Assembly: GCA_934178345.1 (NCBI GenBank)
Contig: CAKPQG010000012.1
Span: 1-64,000, forward strand
Length of the DNA stretch: 64,000 bases
Direction: 5' to 3'
Origin: an uncultured Dialister sp.
GTDB taxonomy: Bacteria; Bacillota; Negativicutes; Veillonellales; Dialisteraceae
Below are positions 1 to 9,518 of this stretch, piece by piece (the stretch's first letter is position 1; every line of letters begins with the position of its first letter). Under the pieces are notes generated by a model, which saw only the letters and a program-made list of their open reading frames with translations, made no database searches and was not told the DNA's origin. Position numbers and translations under genes: made by a program.

Positions 1-17
1 ACTCAAGTTGCACATGG

Positions 18-1046
18 TTATTCCGCACTTTCTGTCAAAGAGATATTCGCCTTGGCAGCGATTTGTCTGACCTCATCTTCGCTGCAGCTGGACATGGATA
101 CGATGAACGATAAAGGCATTTTGGCTTTCAGAAGGCGCAAAACGAATTCATTGGCGGCATTCTGCCAGCCTTTTTTCTCGCCTCTGATTTCACCCCTCTT
201 TTCGCCTCTGATCTCGCCTCTGATCTCGCCCCTCTTTTCTCCGAGTTCCATTCCTCTGCGGTATACGCCTACACTCAAATTGCACATGGTATCCACCATC
301 CCTTCTTCTTTACTTTCCAATTCGATCTGGTACTTTTCTTCCAAAACTTTTTTCTTATGAGCAGCGGATTCATCGGATTTGAATAAATCATACAGCATGC
401 GCAGCAGACGATTTCGGATATGGCGGCGGTCATTTCCGATATAGACCATGACGATTTGTTGCAGGTCATAATGGAGGCGCGCCTCACGGATGCTGCCGTA
501 CTCAGTGATTTCCTGCGTCACATAGCGGGTGATGCCGCTCTTTCCTTGCGGCGTATCCATACACAGCCAGATGCTGTACACCTTGCGGATTTTCTCGTAG
601 TGTGAATGGTCAAATTCCACACCGTTCTGCGAGGAAATCAGGCGGCTGCCGTAGTAGAGCGCCCGCTTGATCATGGGATAGGATACATCGGAGCTTTGCT
701 GCGCCTCCACATTGATGATGAGCGTCAGCGGATCGCCGCCAGGTGTGACAGCTTGGAAACGGATGTCGAATGTCGTGACACCTTCAGACACCGTTTTTTC
801 CTCGGCGTTTTCTCCGCGGATTCGGAGACTGTTCGTCATATCTGGGTGCACCGGTACCTCAGCCACTTCTGGCGTACCGATGATGCAGTGCGTCTTGATC
901 TCTTGCAGGTCCGTGTCTTTGAATTCCTTCACACAGTACTTGAGAATCCACGAGAGAATGCTCCTTGTCGCGATGAGTTTTTTCGCCACAGCATCATAGG
1001 CAGGACTTCGGCCATCCAGATATATGTCTGGCGTTGTTTCCATCAT
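18..1046 (-). CDS. Rpn/PD-(D/E)XK nuclease family protein
   Basis: 342-residue protein of the Rpn family (recombination-promoting nuclease, often annotated as PD-(D/E)XK family transposase). Residues 1-50 resemble the family start (D, then AYDAVAKK and LIATRSILSWIL). The nuclease core is visible as D94 in TTFDIRF followed by the strand LTLIINVEAQQ, giving E114-x-Q116. Residues 269-293 are a tandem repeat of GEIR/GEKR units encoded by about 12-bp DNA repeats, so copy number could vary by slippage. The start is preceded by GGGAGGTGAG; a second ATG lies one codon in. It stands alone next to a MITE-like repeat. Family members are DNA endonucleases linked to RecA-independent recombination; whether this copy is active is not shown. 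Confidence 0.85.
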   Translation of the reverse strand: MMETTPDIYLDGRSPAYDAVAKKLIATRSILSWILKYCVKEFKDTDLQEIKTHCIIGTPEVAEVPVHPDMTNSLRIRGENAEEKTVSEGVTTFDIRFQAVTPGGDPLTLIINVEAQQSSDVSYPMIKRALYYGSRLISSQNGVEFDHSHYEKIRKVYSIWLCMDTPQGKSGITRYVTQEITEYGSIREARLHYDLQQIVMVYIGNDRRHIRNRLLRMLYDLFKSDESAAHKKKVLEEKYQIELESKEEGMVDTMCNLSVGVYRRGMELGEKRGEIRGEIRGEKRGEIRGEKKGWQNAANEFVLRLLKAKMPLSFIVSMSSCSEDEVRQIAAKANISLTESAE

Positions 1047-1501
1047 CGGCTCACCTCCCTTTCTTCCTCTCTATTTTATCATACCTTGGGAAGGTGGCGA
1101 TACGAGAGTATGGCAGTTTCACATGCAAAAAGTGTGTGCATGCAGTATTTCCCCGACACAAAGCCTTCCCCGCGTGGGGCAATGCTATTAAGTTAAGCGG
1201 CAGATCATTCTTGGCTCCCCATCGGGGGAGCTGCCCGAAGGGCTGAAGGGGCAGCACTACGGTATATCCAACATTGTTCGATGACCGCTGGCATGCCCCA
1301 TCTCGCTGCGCTCGAAATGGCGTCTCACTGGATTTTCGCGTCGCTACGCTCCTAAAAATCCAGTTCGCTTGCACATATTGCCTTCGGCACTTCCCCCGAA
1401 GGGGGAAGCAAGTCGTTACGGCGCTAACAATTTCCTTAACTTAATAGCCTTCCCCGATGGGGAAGGCAAAGAGGAGGCGGCTTCGCCGCATTTTTTAGAT
1501 T
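1047..1501. repeat. Intergenic repeat block with MITE copy 1
   Basis: This gap contains MITE-like copy 1 (listed separately), flanked on both sides by CCTTCCCC...GGGGAAGG-type inverted sequence and, at its right end, by GGCGGCTTCGCCGC. No credible gene is present. A minus-strand TATGAT near 1086 could be the -10 of the Rpn gene. Confidence 0.6.
1184..1448. mobile_element. MITE-like element, copy 1 (265 bp)
   Basis: Bounded by perfect 14-bp terminal inverted repeats, GCTATTAAGTTAAG on the left and CTTAACTTAATAGC on the right. The interior has no coding capacity and contains smaller palindromes (CCCCATCGGGG, CTTCCCCCGAAGGGGGAAG). The same ends bound elements at 2906-3131 and 27122-27311, whose middles differ in length. 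It is probably non-autonomous and moved by a transposase outside the window. Confidence 0.75.
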
Positions 1502-2446
1502 TTAGTATCCTTTTTTCTTGTCGACTTCGTTCATGAGTTTTTCTCCGCGGGCGAAGGCGATGAAGTTCATCTGGAGGAGGGCGGTGAGTTTGTCCCAGAA
1601 GTCGGGAACCATGGAGGCGATGTGCGGGGTCATGATGACGTTGTCCATCTGCCAGAAGGGGTGATCGTCGGGGAGGGGCTCTTTCGAGAAGACGTCCATG
1701 CAGGCACCGGCGATTTCTTTCTGGGAGAGGGCGTCTATGAGGGCGGCTTCATCGACGACGGAGGCGCGGGCGATGTTGATGAAGAGGGCGGATTTCTTCA
1801 TGAGGGTGAATTCCTTCTGTCCGAAGAAGTGCTCGGTCTCGGGGGTCGCGGGGAGGGCGGCGATGACGATGTCGGCCTCGGGGAGGACTTCAGCGAGCTG
1901 GTCTTCGAGGTAGACGTGGTCGGCGAACATTTCTGTGGAGAGGTGTTTCTTCACGGCAAGGATGCGTGTCTCGAAGACTTTCGCGCGCTGGGCGATGGCG
2001 CGGCCGATGCTGCCGAAGCCTACGATGAGGATGGTCTTGCCGAAGAGGGATTCCCCGCGGGGACGGATCCATTCGTGGGTGCTCTGGTGGCGGACGGCGT
2101 CGGGGATGCGGCGCATCCATGCAAGGAGGAGAGCGAGGGTGTGCTCGGAGACGGCGCGGTCGTGGACGCCGTGGGAGTTCGTGAGATGAATGGGGCGCGC
2201 GAGCATGGAGGGGGTGAGGAGACGCTCGACGCCGTCGGAGAGGGAGTGCACCCAGCGGATGTTTGGCCCGGCGGCAAGGATGGGCTCTGCGTCTTGGAAG
2301 CCCCACATGGCGATGGCGTCGGCGTCTGCGACATGGGGAAGGGCTTCTTTCGGTGATTTGTAGGATTCGACGATGGCACCGGGGACGGCTTTTTTCAGGG
2401 ATTCGATTTTGTCTTCGGAGAGTGTATTGATGATGACAAGTTTCAT
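1502..2446 (-). CDS. D-2-hydroxyacid dehydrogenase
   Basis: 314-residue NAD(P)-dependent D-isomer-specific 2-hydroxyacid dehydrogenase, expected to interconvert 2-keto acids and D-2-hydroxy acids in the cytoplasm. The dinucleotide-binding motif GFGSIGRAIAQ lies near residue 145. The catalytic Arg region is NIARASVVDE, the Glu is in FSKEPLPDDHPFW, and the His is in TPHIAS. The fold split (catalytic domain, then NAD domain, then return to the catalytic domain) and the length are normal for the family. The start is preceded by AAAGGAG. A second, divergent paralogue lies at 36103-37047. Substrate cannot be assigned from sequence. It stands alone between repeat blocks. Confidence 0.9.
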   Translation of the reverse strand: MKLVIINTLSEDKIESLKKAVPGAIVESYKSPKEALPHVADADAIAMWGFQDAEPILAAGPNIRWVHSLSDGVERLLTPSMLARPIHLTNSHGVHDRAVSEHTLALLLAWMRRIPDAVRHQSTHEWIRPRGESLFGKTILIVGFGSIGRAIAQRAKVFETRILAVKKHLSTEMFADHVYLEDQLAEVLPEADIVIAALPATPETEHFFGQKEFTLMKKSALFINIARASVVDEAALIDALSQKEIAGACMDVFSKEPLPDDHPFWQMDNVIMTPHIASMVPDFWDKLTALLQMNFIAFARGEKLMNEVDKKKGY

Positions 2447-2598
2447 GATGGGGCTCCTTTCTTCTATGGAAATCTTTTACCTATTATAGCATGGTTTTGG
2501 GGATGGGGGTCAGCCCGTGGGGCGGATCGCCCCTTGATTACGTTTGAAAGCTCTGCTTACTAGTTAGGAGTGAGGAGTTAGGAGTGAGGAGTGGTGGT

Positions 2599-2694
2599 GC
2601 GGCGCCAGATCCTTCGACTCAGTTCTCACTGTTCCGCCTTTACATGATCGAACATCCGACATTTCACTCCGCTCAGGATGACGAAATGCGCCGC
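2599..2694. repeat. GCGGCGC/GCGCCGC-bounded element, divergent 96-bp copy
   Basis: Begins GCGGCGCCAGATCC and ends GAAATGCGCCGC. It shares the CCTTCGACTCAGTTCTC and CGCTCAGGATGACG ends of the three 97-bp copies, but its centre differs. Confidence 0.7.
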
Positions 2695-2905
2695 GAAGTA
2701 TAAATAGGGCGATGCCCGCAGATGGTATTTAGTCACCAGTCACTAGTCACCAGTCACTTGAGACTCCTAATCCCTAGCTACTCATCCCTGCTTTCAAACT
2801 TGTGGTGGCGGCTTCGCCGTATTTATTAGAAGATCGTCTCAAGTGCGCCGTTAACGAGAGCACCCGAGCGCCGCGGGTGCGGTCCCCCTTCCCCTCGAGG
2901 GTAAT

Positions 2906-3131
2906 GCTATTAAGTTAAGCAGCAGAACGTTCTTGGCTCCCCATCGGGGGAGCTGCCCGAAGGGCTGAGGGGGCTACGTAGCGGTATTGCATGTAAGTGT
3001 TGGAATAGCGATAGTATCGGACTATTCAACATAGCACGCTATACCGCTAGCATGCCCCTATTGCCTTCGGCACTTCCCCCGAAGGGGGAAGCAAGTCGTT
3101 ACGGCATTAACAATTTCCTTAACTTAACAGC
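2906..3131. mobile_element. MITE-like element, copy 2 (226 bp)
   Basis: Left terminus GCTATTAAGTTAAG, right terminus CTTAACTTAACAGC (one mismatch to the perfect inverted repeat). The left interior (TTCTTGGCTCCCCATCGGGG) and right interior (TTGCCTTCGGCACTTCC) match copies 1 and 3, while the middle about 80 bp is different and itself partly palindromic (GCGGTAT...ATACCGC). Confidence 0.75.
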
Positions 3132-3550
3132 CTTCCCCGCGTGGGTAAGGCAAAGAGGAGGCGGCTTCGCCGCTCAAAAAGGAAGCCAACCCCGCCTCGC
3201 TGCGCCCCTCGCCCCTTCCAAGGGAAGGGGCTCGCGTGGACGCTCCCTCCTTCCAAGGGAAGGGGCTCGCGCGGTCACTCCCTCCTTCCTATGGAAGGAG
3301 GTGCCCCGAAGGGGCGGAGGTTGGATGCTGCTATCCCCGATACAAAGTCTTCCCGGTGTAGCGAAGGCGGCGATGTGAGAAAATGTTCCTTGTATTTCTT
3401 TTCGTCCTGCCACCGGTGATTCTGATTTCTGTTTTCTCATAAAAGAAATAAAACGTTCTGTCGTTCTCTGTAAAAGTATTTACGAATCCAGTATAATAGA
3501 ACAAATGATATGGACGGGGCGGTGACTAGTGACTAGTGACTGGTTAGCCG

Positions 3551-3733
3551 GAGACATCAGACTGATTCTCGTATCGTCATTGAAAGCGTTGCCGAGAAAT
3601 CTTTCTTGCAGACCGCTAAACGAAGAATGTGTGAAAGCAGAAATTCGTCGCACCAAGGCGTTGTTTCCGTACCGGTGTCTATGTGATACTGACCGCAGTG
3701 CAAGAAAGACCCTCGGCTGCGCTTCCGATGACG
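3551..3733. repeat. Palindromic element (CGAGAAATCTTTCTTGC family), copy 1
   Basis: About 180 bp. A left arm containing GAGAAATCTTTCTTGCA is mirrored by a right arm with TGCAAGAAAGACC and TCGG...GATGACG. The same architecture, with many substitutions, occurs at 10656-10833, and a left half alone at 14322-14388 and 5478-5520. Confidence 0.65.
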
Positions 3734-3759
3734 ACGGCGCGAAGCGCTATCAAAATTCT

Positions 3760-3856
3760 GCGGCGCTTAGATCCTTCGACTCAGTTCTCCTGTTTCAGAT
3801 AAGCCATTTTCTAACATACGACTTTTTTCTCCGCTCAGGATGACGAAATGCGACGC
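3760..3856. repeat. 97-bp GCGGCGC-bounded element, copy 1
   Basis: Starts GCGGCGCTTAGATCC and ends GAAATGCGACGC. Exactly the same length as the copies at 17211-17307 and, inverted, 41616-41712. Confidence 0.8.
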
Positions 3857-3875
3857 ACCACCCCCGTTGAACCTT

Positions 3876-4042
3876 TTAAGGAAACACTGATTAAATCGTT
3901 GTCAGATTTTACTCTTGAATTTTTAGGCATAGCAAGGAATAACCTGACGCGAATAGCGAGCTATTTAAGGAAGGCTATGACGAAGCTATGCATAAAAATT
4001 CTTGTAAAAGCTGACTCTGCGATTTAATCAGCGTTTCCTTAA
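3876..4042 (+). repeat. 167-bp palindromic element, copy 1
   Basis: Ends TTAAGGAAAC and GTTTCCTTAA. The outer arms CTGATTAAATCG / CGATTTAATCAG are followed by inner arms around GAATTTTTAGGCATAGC / GCTATGCATAAAAATTC and a central AATAGCGAGCTATT stem. The element is therefore one long imperfect palindrome with no coding potential. Three other copies have identical length. Confidence 0.85.
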
Positions 4043-4131
4043 ACCCATAGAACACGCTGCACCCCTTTCGCACGCCTCAGGGGCTAACCCTGAAATCTAT
4101 ATTCCTTTATCCTTTTTCTCAAGGAGGCACT

Positions 4132-5358
4132 ATGTTATCTGACTGGCTTCATTCGAAGCGCATGAAATATATTTCCTTCGCTGTCCTGCTTTTTCTCTTG
4201 ATGGGGGGCATTTATGTCTATACTCATCGCGGGGGGCAGGGCGCGCGGAAGGCCGAGGTGCGTCCGACGGTGAAGGTCGTGACGCTTGTGCGGCAGGATA
4301 TGATGAAGCGGATCGTGCTCTCGGGGGAGACGGTGCCGAAGGCTTCTGTGGATATTTCTCCGAAGTATGCAGGCCGCATCGCGGAGGTGGCGGTGGATCT
4401 GGGGGACGCAGTGTCTCTCGGGGATGTGCTTCTCCGTCAGGATACGAAGGATGTCTCGATTTCTATCGGAGAGAACCGCGCAGGCAGCGCGCAGGCGGCG
4501 GCTGAGGCTGTGACGAGCCGTGCGGAGTATGATGCGGGGACGATGAAGGCGCAAAGTGACTATGAGAATGCTCTCGCTACTTATGAGCGTTACCAGCAGC
4601 TTTTCGATGAGGGGGCGGTGTCCCGTCAGGATCGCGATGACAGGTATCGCGCGATGATGGAGGCAAGAGCGGCGCTCGAGGGTTTGACGAGCCAGTCTAT
4701 CGGCGGCCGTCCGGCGGTGATTGCCGGCAAGGAGGCGGCTGCGGAGAAGGCGCGTTACATGGTGGAGGCGCTCACGAATCAGCAGGCGGATATGACGCTC
4801 CTTTCGCCGCTTTCCGGTATCGTTAGCTATCGGAGGGCAGAAGCGGGCGAGTGGGCCACGGCAGGGGAGAAGCTGCTCACGATCGTCGATACGAGCGAGC
4901 TGTATCTGGACTGTCAGGTCGCGGAGCAGGATGTCGGCATCCTGCAAGAGGGGATGACTTTGGATGTGTCGATCGATTCGCTCGGGGAGTCGGTGAAGGG
5001 GACGATCCGCTATATCAGTCCGGCGATGGATGCGGATACGCATGCGTACAAGGTGCGTCTTGTTCTCACCGATCCCGCAGCGACCATCCGCGGGGGGATG
5101 TTTGGCCGTACGGAGGTGACGGCGATGCAGAAGAAGGATGTGTTCCTCCTTCCGAAGGCGGCTGTCATCGATCACAATGGGAAGAAGCTGGTGTATGTGG
5201 TGGGGGAAGATGGCCGCGCAGAAGAGGTGCCTGTCACGCTCGGCGCTTCCAATGATGAGATGGTGGAAATCCGGAGCGGTCTGGCAGCTGGCGAGAGGGC
5301 GGCTGTGACGAATCTGTCTAAGCTCAAAAATGGAATGGTCGTAGAGGTGAAGAATTAG
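4132..5358 (+). CDS. RND efflux periplasmic adaptor subunit (pair 1)
   Basis: 408-residue membrane-fusion protein of the HlyD/AcrA type. It has a short cytoplasmic start and one N-terminal membrane anchor (about residues 14-30, FAVLLFLLMGGIYVYT) and no lipobox. The barrel-sandwich half-motif VDISPKYAGRIAEVAVDLGDAV lies near residue 75; an Ala/Glu-rich alpha-hairpin follows (about 105-210), then the second lipoyl half LLSPLSGIVSYRRAEAGEW and the beta-barrel. It should bridge an inner-membrane pump to an outer-membrane channel. The start follows AAGGAGGCACT. The partner pump begins 776 bp downstream, beyond a large repeat block. The stop TAG is the first triplet of a heptamer array. Confidence 0.9.
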   Translation: MLSDWLHSKRMKYISFAVLLFLLMGGIYVYTHRGGQGARKAEVRPTVKVVTLVRQDMMKRIVLSGETVPKASVDISPKYAGRIAEVAVDLGDAVSLGDVLLRQDTKDVSISIGENRAGSAQAAAEAVTSRAEYDAGTMKAQSDYENALATYERYQQLFDEGAVSRQDRDDRYRAMMEARAALEGLTSQSIGGRPAVIAGKEAAAEKARYMVEALTNQQADMTLLSPLSGIVSYRRAEAGEWATAGEKLLTIVDTSELYLDCQVAEQDVGILQEGMTLDVSIDSLGESVKGTIRYISPAMDADTHAYKVRLVLTDPAATIRGGMFGRTEVTAMQKKDVFLLPKAAVIDHNGKKLVYVVGEDGRAEEVPVTLGASNDEMVEIRSGLAAGERAAVTNLSKLKNGMVVEVKN

Positions 5359-6134
5359 GGACTGGTGACTAGTGACTGGTGACTAGGGACTGGTGACTGG
5401 TGACTAGTGACTAGGGATTAGGGATGACTTGTGACTGGAATGCCATCTTGGGGCAACGCATGCGAGACTATCCTTTCCCCGTATCGTCATTTCGAGCGAA
5501 AGCGAGAAATCTTTTTTCGTTCTCGGTCAAGCAGAAGATGTGAGGATAGCGGTATTTTCGTATCGCAGCCTTCCCCTCAAGGGGAAGGTGCCCCGAAGGG
5601 GCGGATAGGGTACTAGCGGTATGAAAAAGAGCGAGGGAGAGCGTCTCAAGTGTGCCGTTTACGAAAGCACCCTATCCACCGCTGACGCGGTCCCCCTTCC
5701 CCAATGGGGAAGGCAAAAAGGAGGCGGCTTCGCCGCAAGTAAAGAAAGCCAACCCCGCCTCGCTGCGCTCGGCAGCCCCTTCCAAGGGAAGGGGCTCGCG
5801 TGGACACTCCCTCCTTCCTATGGAAGGGGCGGTATGAAAAAGAGCGAGGAAATGCATCTCAAGTCGACGATATACGAGAGCACCCTATCCACCGCTGGCG
5901 CGGTCCCCCTTCCCCAAGGGGGAAGGCTAAGAGGTGCGACGCTTTACGTCGATTTTTGAAAACGGCGATGCCCGAAGGTGGTATTTCAGTCACTAGTCAC
6001 TTTGCCCCTCTAATCCCTAATCCCTAGCTACCAGTCCCTAGTCACCAGTCACTCCCCATCCCTAATCCCCCGCTACCAGTGACTAGTCACTAGTCACTTA
6101 GTTCCCGTTTCCATCGTTATTTCCGGAGGCATGC
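5359..6134. repeat. 776-bp repeat block between RND adaptor and pump
   Basis: Begins with a GGGACTGGTGACTAGTGACTGG heptamer array (to about 5426). A partial CGAGAAATC element (5478-5520) follows, then two direct copies of a block running GCGGTATGAAAAAGAGCGAGG...CACCCTATCCACCGCTG (5616-5715 and 5828-5920), with CCTTCCCC palindromes and GGCGGCTTCGCCGC, and finally reversed arrays CACTAGTCAC (5990-6100). Open frames of 61-112 codons here are repeat translations. There is no visible terminator or promoter. Confidence 0.75.
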
Positions 6135-9100
6135 ATGAAGTCATTCAATCTGACCCGGTATTCCGTGACGCACCCGATCGGCATTTTTATGATCGTGCTG
6201 TTTTTCGTGGTGCTGGGTCTGTACAGTTATTGGCGTATCGGCGTGGAGCTGTATCCGAATATCAATGTGCCCTATGTCATCGTGTCGGTGCGCTATGATG
6301 GCGCGGATGCGGAGTCGGTGGAGCAGCAGATCACGAAGCCCTTGGAGGATGCGCTGTCTTCGGTGTCGAATGTGAAGCATATCACCTCGAAGTCGCGCAC
6401 GGGGCGTTCGGATGTGACGCTGGAGCTGAATTTCGATGCGGATGCGGACGCGGCGGCGATCGATGCGTCGGAGAAGGTGAACCGTATCCGCAGGAAGCTG
6501 CCGGATGATGCGGATGATCCTGTCGTAGAGAAGCGCGATATGGATGCGGCGCCGATCATCGATCTGGCGGTATTGTCGAGTCATCCGCTGGATGAGATGT
6601 ATTCCATGGCGGATAATACTTTCACGAATGATTTCACGAAGGCAGACGGTGTATCGGATGTGGAGCTGCACGGGGGGCGAAGCAAGGAGATCGCGGTGAA
6701 GGTGGACCGCGACAAGCTCTCTTACTACGGCATCACGATGAATGATATCATTTCCACTTTGAAGAAGGAGAATAAGCTGGCACCGGCGGGCTCGTCCTAC
6801 ACGGATACGCGACAGACGCAGATCCGTCTCTCGGCACAGTATGATACGGTGGAGGATATCCGCAAGATCCATCTCACCTGTGCAAACGGCGCGGTGATCC
6901 CGATCTCTGCGGTGGGGGAGGTCGTGCGTCAGGACCAGCGGGTGTCTCGCTTTGCGCGCATCAATGGACAGGATGCCATCGGGATTTCCATCTATAAGAA
7001 CAGCAATGCGAATCTCGTCTCGACGGCAGACGGTGTGATGAAGGTCCTGGAGAATATGCGGGCGGAGTATCCGGACTACCAGTTCATCGTGGTGAATGAC
7101 TCGGCGGACTATGTGCGCACGGCGCTGCATAATACGCTTTCGACGCTCATCGAAGGGCTCATCACGACGGGGCTCGTGCTCTTCTTATTCCTGCGCGGCT
7201 GGCGCTCGACGGCGTCTGTCATCATCGCGATCCCGACGTCGCTCATTGCCACGTTCTTCGTCATGTACATGGCTGGCTTTTCCTTCAATATGATGTCGCT
7301 CATGGGGATGACGCTCTGCGTGGGGATCCTCGTCGATGACTCGATCGTCGTCTTGGAGAATATCCACCGTCATCTGGCCAAGGGGGAGAACGCAAAGGAG
7401 GCGGCGGTGGCGGGCCGTATGGAAATCGGCATGGCTGCCATCGCGATCACGCTCTGCGATGTGGTGGTTTTCCTCCCGATCGCTTTCATGTCGAGTATGA
7501 CGGGGCAGTTCTTCAAGCAGTTCGGCCTCACGATCGTCTTTGCGTCTCTCTTTTCCCTCTTCATTTCCTTCACGCTGACACCGATGCTGGCGTCGAAATT
7601 TTTCAAGAACGGCGTGCATGTCCCCGATACGAAGCTCTGGCGCACGGTGGAGAAGATCGAGCAGAAGCTGGAGGACGAGTACGGGCTGGCGATCGCCTGG
7701 AGTTTCCATCATAAGAAGAAGCTCTTCGGCGGCGTCGCCATCGCGTTCTTCCTTTTCATGGCGATGGTGCCGCTCGGCTGGATCGGGATGGAGTACATGC
7801 CGCGCACGGATGAGAGCGGTTTCAATGTGCAGATCCAGCTCCCGACGGATGCGTCTGTCGAGCGCACGGATGCTGTGACGACGCGGCTCGAGAGATACCT
7901 CGCCGAGGTGCCTGAGGTGAAGTCCTACATGGCGATGGTCGGCGGGGGCAGCGGGGTAAATTCCGGCCGTATCCGCGTCTCGCTCATCGATCGGCAGGAC
8001 CGCAGCCGCGATATCTGGGCGATCACGAATGAGATGCGCACGTGGATTTCTGAGAACATCACAGACGGCGATGTCCGCATCAAGGAGGATCAGGCGTCTG
8101 TCTCCGGTACGGCAGGCGGCGGGCTCGGGCAGGGCGGCGGTGCCTTCCGTCTCGAGCTGCGCGGCAATGATATGGCGGAGCTTATCACCGCCTCCGAGAT
8201 GGCGCAGCAGATGCTGAAGAGCGGTGCCTACGGCGTATCGGACGTCAGCTGTACCTATCAGGAAGGGCTGCCGGAGATCTCCCTCATTCCTGACCGTGAG
8301 AAATTGAAACATTACGGCGTCACGGTCGGCTCTCTCTATGACACGCTGTCATCCGCGATCAGCGGCGCCGGCGCGGGCGTCCTGCCGAATGATCCGCTGA
8401 ATAATGGCAATGACACGGATATCAACGTCTATTTCAAGGGCGGTGAATCGTACAGGACGAGTGACCTCGCAGCGATCCCCATCAAAGGGCAGGCGGGCAT
8501 CGTCCGCATGTCCGACGTGGCGGCGCTCAAAGATGAAACGGGGCCGATCACCATCCTTCGCACGGATAAGCAGCGCGCTATCATCATCGGTGCGAATCCC
8601 GGCGGGCAGGATCTGAACGGGCTCATCCAGCGTTTCACGAAGGATCTCAACCAGACGGGCCTTCCGAAATCGGTGAATTTCCGCTTCTCCGGACAGGCTG
8701 ACAGTATGCGTGAAAGCTTCATAGAGCTTTTGTCGGCGCTTCTCATGGGGATGCTCCTCGTGTACATGATCCTTTCCGTCCTCTATGAATCGGTGAAGAC
8801 TTCTTTTATCCGTATGTTCTCGCTGCCTTTCGGCCTCATCGGCTCGCTTCTCTTCCTCTTCCTCATGAATGACACCATCAATATCTATTCCATGATCGGC
8901 ATCATCGTCATGGACGGCGTGGTCGCGAAGAATGGTACGCTGCTCCTCGACTATACGCTGACGCTCATGCATCAGCACGGCATGGCGGCGAAAGAGGCTG
9001 TCATAGCGGCCGGTCGCGCGCGTCTGCGCCCGATCTTCATGACGACCTTCACCATGATCGTCGGCATGCTCCCGACAGCCCTCGCCCTGACGGCGGGCTC

Positions 9101-9212
9101 GGAGACACGAAGCTCTATGGCGTGGGTCATCATCGGCGGCCTCATCACCTCGACTCTTTTCACGCTCCTCGTCATCCCGATGATTTTCCTGTTCTTCCAG
9201 AGAGAAGAGTAA
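6135..9212 (+). CDS. RND efflux pump, inner-membrane subunit (pair 1)
   Basis: 1025-residue proton-driven RND transporter of the AcrB/MdtB-like family. It has the usual twelve-helix plan: the N-terminal helix VTHPIGIFMIVLFFVVLGL, a large periplasmic loop, helices 2-6, a second loop and helices 8-12. The proton-relay Asp pair is in TM4 (VGILVDDSIVVLENIHRH), and the conserved Lys of TM10 is in MDGVVAKNGTLLLDY. The length is normal. The start follows CCGGAGG. It is paired with the adaptor at 4132-5358; no TolC-type channel gene is nearby, so a shared outer-membrane partner is implied. Drug, bile-salt or metal substrates cannot be separated by sequence alone. Confidence 0.92.
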   Translation: MKSFNLTRYSVTHPIGIFMIVLFFVVLGLYSYWRIGVELYPNINVPYVIVSVRYDGADAESVEQQITKPLEDALSSVSNVKHITSKSRTGRSDVTLELNFDADADAAAIDASEKVNRIRRKLPDDADDPVVEKRDMDAAPIIDLAVLSSHPLDEMYSMADNTFTNDFTKADGVSDVELHGGRSKEIAVKVDRDKLSYYGITMNDIISTLKKENKLAPAGSSYTDTRQTQIRLSAQYDTVEDIRKIHLTCANGAVIPISAVGEVVRQDQRVSRFARINGQDAIGISIYKNSNANLVSTADGVMKVLENMRAEYPDYQFIVVNDSADYVRTALHNTLSTLIEGLITTGLVLFLFLRGWRSTASVIIAIPTSLIATFFVMYMAGFSFNMMSLMGMTLCVGILVDDSIVVLENIHRHLAKGENAKEAAVAGRMEIGMAAIAITLCDVVVFLPIAFMSSMTGQFFKQFGLTIVFASLFSLFISFTLTPMLASKFFKNGVHVPDTKLWRTVEKIEQKLEDEYGLAIAWSFHHKKKLFGGVAIAFFLFMAMVPLGWIGMEYMPRTDESGFNVQIQLPTDASVERTDAVTTRLERYLAEVPEVKSYMAMVGGGSGVNSGRIRVSLIDRQDRSRDIWAITNEMRTWISENITDGDVRIKEDQASVSGTAGGGLGQGGGAFRLELRGNDMAELITASEMAQQMLKSGAYGVSDVSCTYQEGLPEISLIPDREKLKHYGVTVGSLYDTLSSAISGAGAGVLPNDPLNNGNDTDINVYFKGGESYRTSDLAAIPIKGQAGIVRMSDVAALKDETGPITILRTDKQRAIIIGANPGGQDLNGLIQRFTKDLNQTGLPKSVNFRFSGQADSMRESFIELLSALLMGMLLVYMILSVLYESVKTSFIRMFSLPFGLIGSLLFLFLMNDTINIYSMIGIIVMDGVVAKNGTLLLDYTLTLMHQHGMAAKEAVIAAGRARLRPIFMTTFTMIVGMLPTALALTAGSETRSSMAWVIIGGLITSTLFTLLVIPMIFLFFQREE

Positions 9213-9518
9213 AGGGGTTCAGGGTTCAAGGTTCAGGGTTAGCCCGTGGGGCGTGCTGCCTCTTGATTACGTATGAAAGCTCTGCTCGAATGAGGAATTA
9301 GGAATGAAGGTGGCGGCTTCGCCGCGAATATATATGGGGCGATGCCCGAAGGTGGCAGGTAAGATACCTTCGGGCATCGCCTCTATTTATACTCGCGGTG
9401 AAGCCGCCACTACAACCCGTTGAACCTGAACCCTGAACCCTGAACCCTCAACCCGTTCTCCTTTTTGTGGTACAATATGACCAGAAGAATGACACTATCA
9501 TTTCCGGGAGGTGTTTCT
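9213..9518. repeat. Intergenic block with long inverted repeat
   Basis: Contains TTCAGGG heptamers, the TTGATTACGTATGAAAGC module and a long imperfect inverted repeat at 9310-9410. The arms run GTGGCGGCTTCGCCGC...GATGCCCGAAGGT and ACCTTCGGGCATC...GGTGAAGCCGCCAC. Then come CCCTGAA heptamers up to a TACAATATG sequence that may be the -10 region of the protease gene. Confidence 0.7.

Larger units (their letters stand above)
2447..4131. repeat. 1.7-kb intergenic repeat mosaic
   Basis: No gene is supported here; open frames in it are translations of repeats. In order: a minus-strand leader; TTTGAAAGC and GAGTTAGGAGTGAGGAGT modules; a 96-bp GCGGCGC...GCGCCGC element (2599-2694); TAGTCACCAGTCAC heptamers; MITE copy 2; tandem GGAAGGGG-type modules (3150-3320); a palindromic element (3551-3733); a 97-bp element (3760-3856); a 167-bp palindromic element (3876-4042). 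All recur elsewhere in the window. Confidence 0.8.

Noticed and set aside
3052..3440. Open frames of 88-108 codons on both strands
   Set aside because: They translate MITE and GGAAGGGG repeat modules that recur elsewhere in other frames; no ribosome sites or protein-like features.
3529..3843. 104-codon frame
   Set aside because: Lies across two palindromic repeat elements and starts in a heptamer array.
5431..6027. Cluster of small frames between RND adaptor and pump
   Set aside because: Direct and inverted repeat DNA; the two direct copies give different peptides because of frame shifts.
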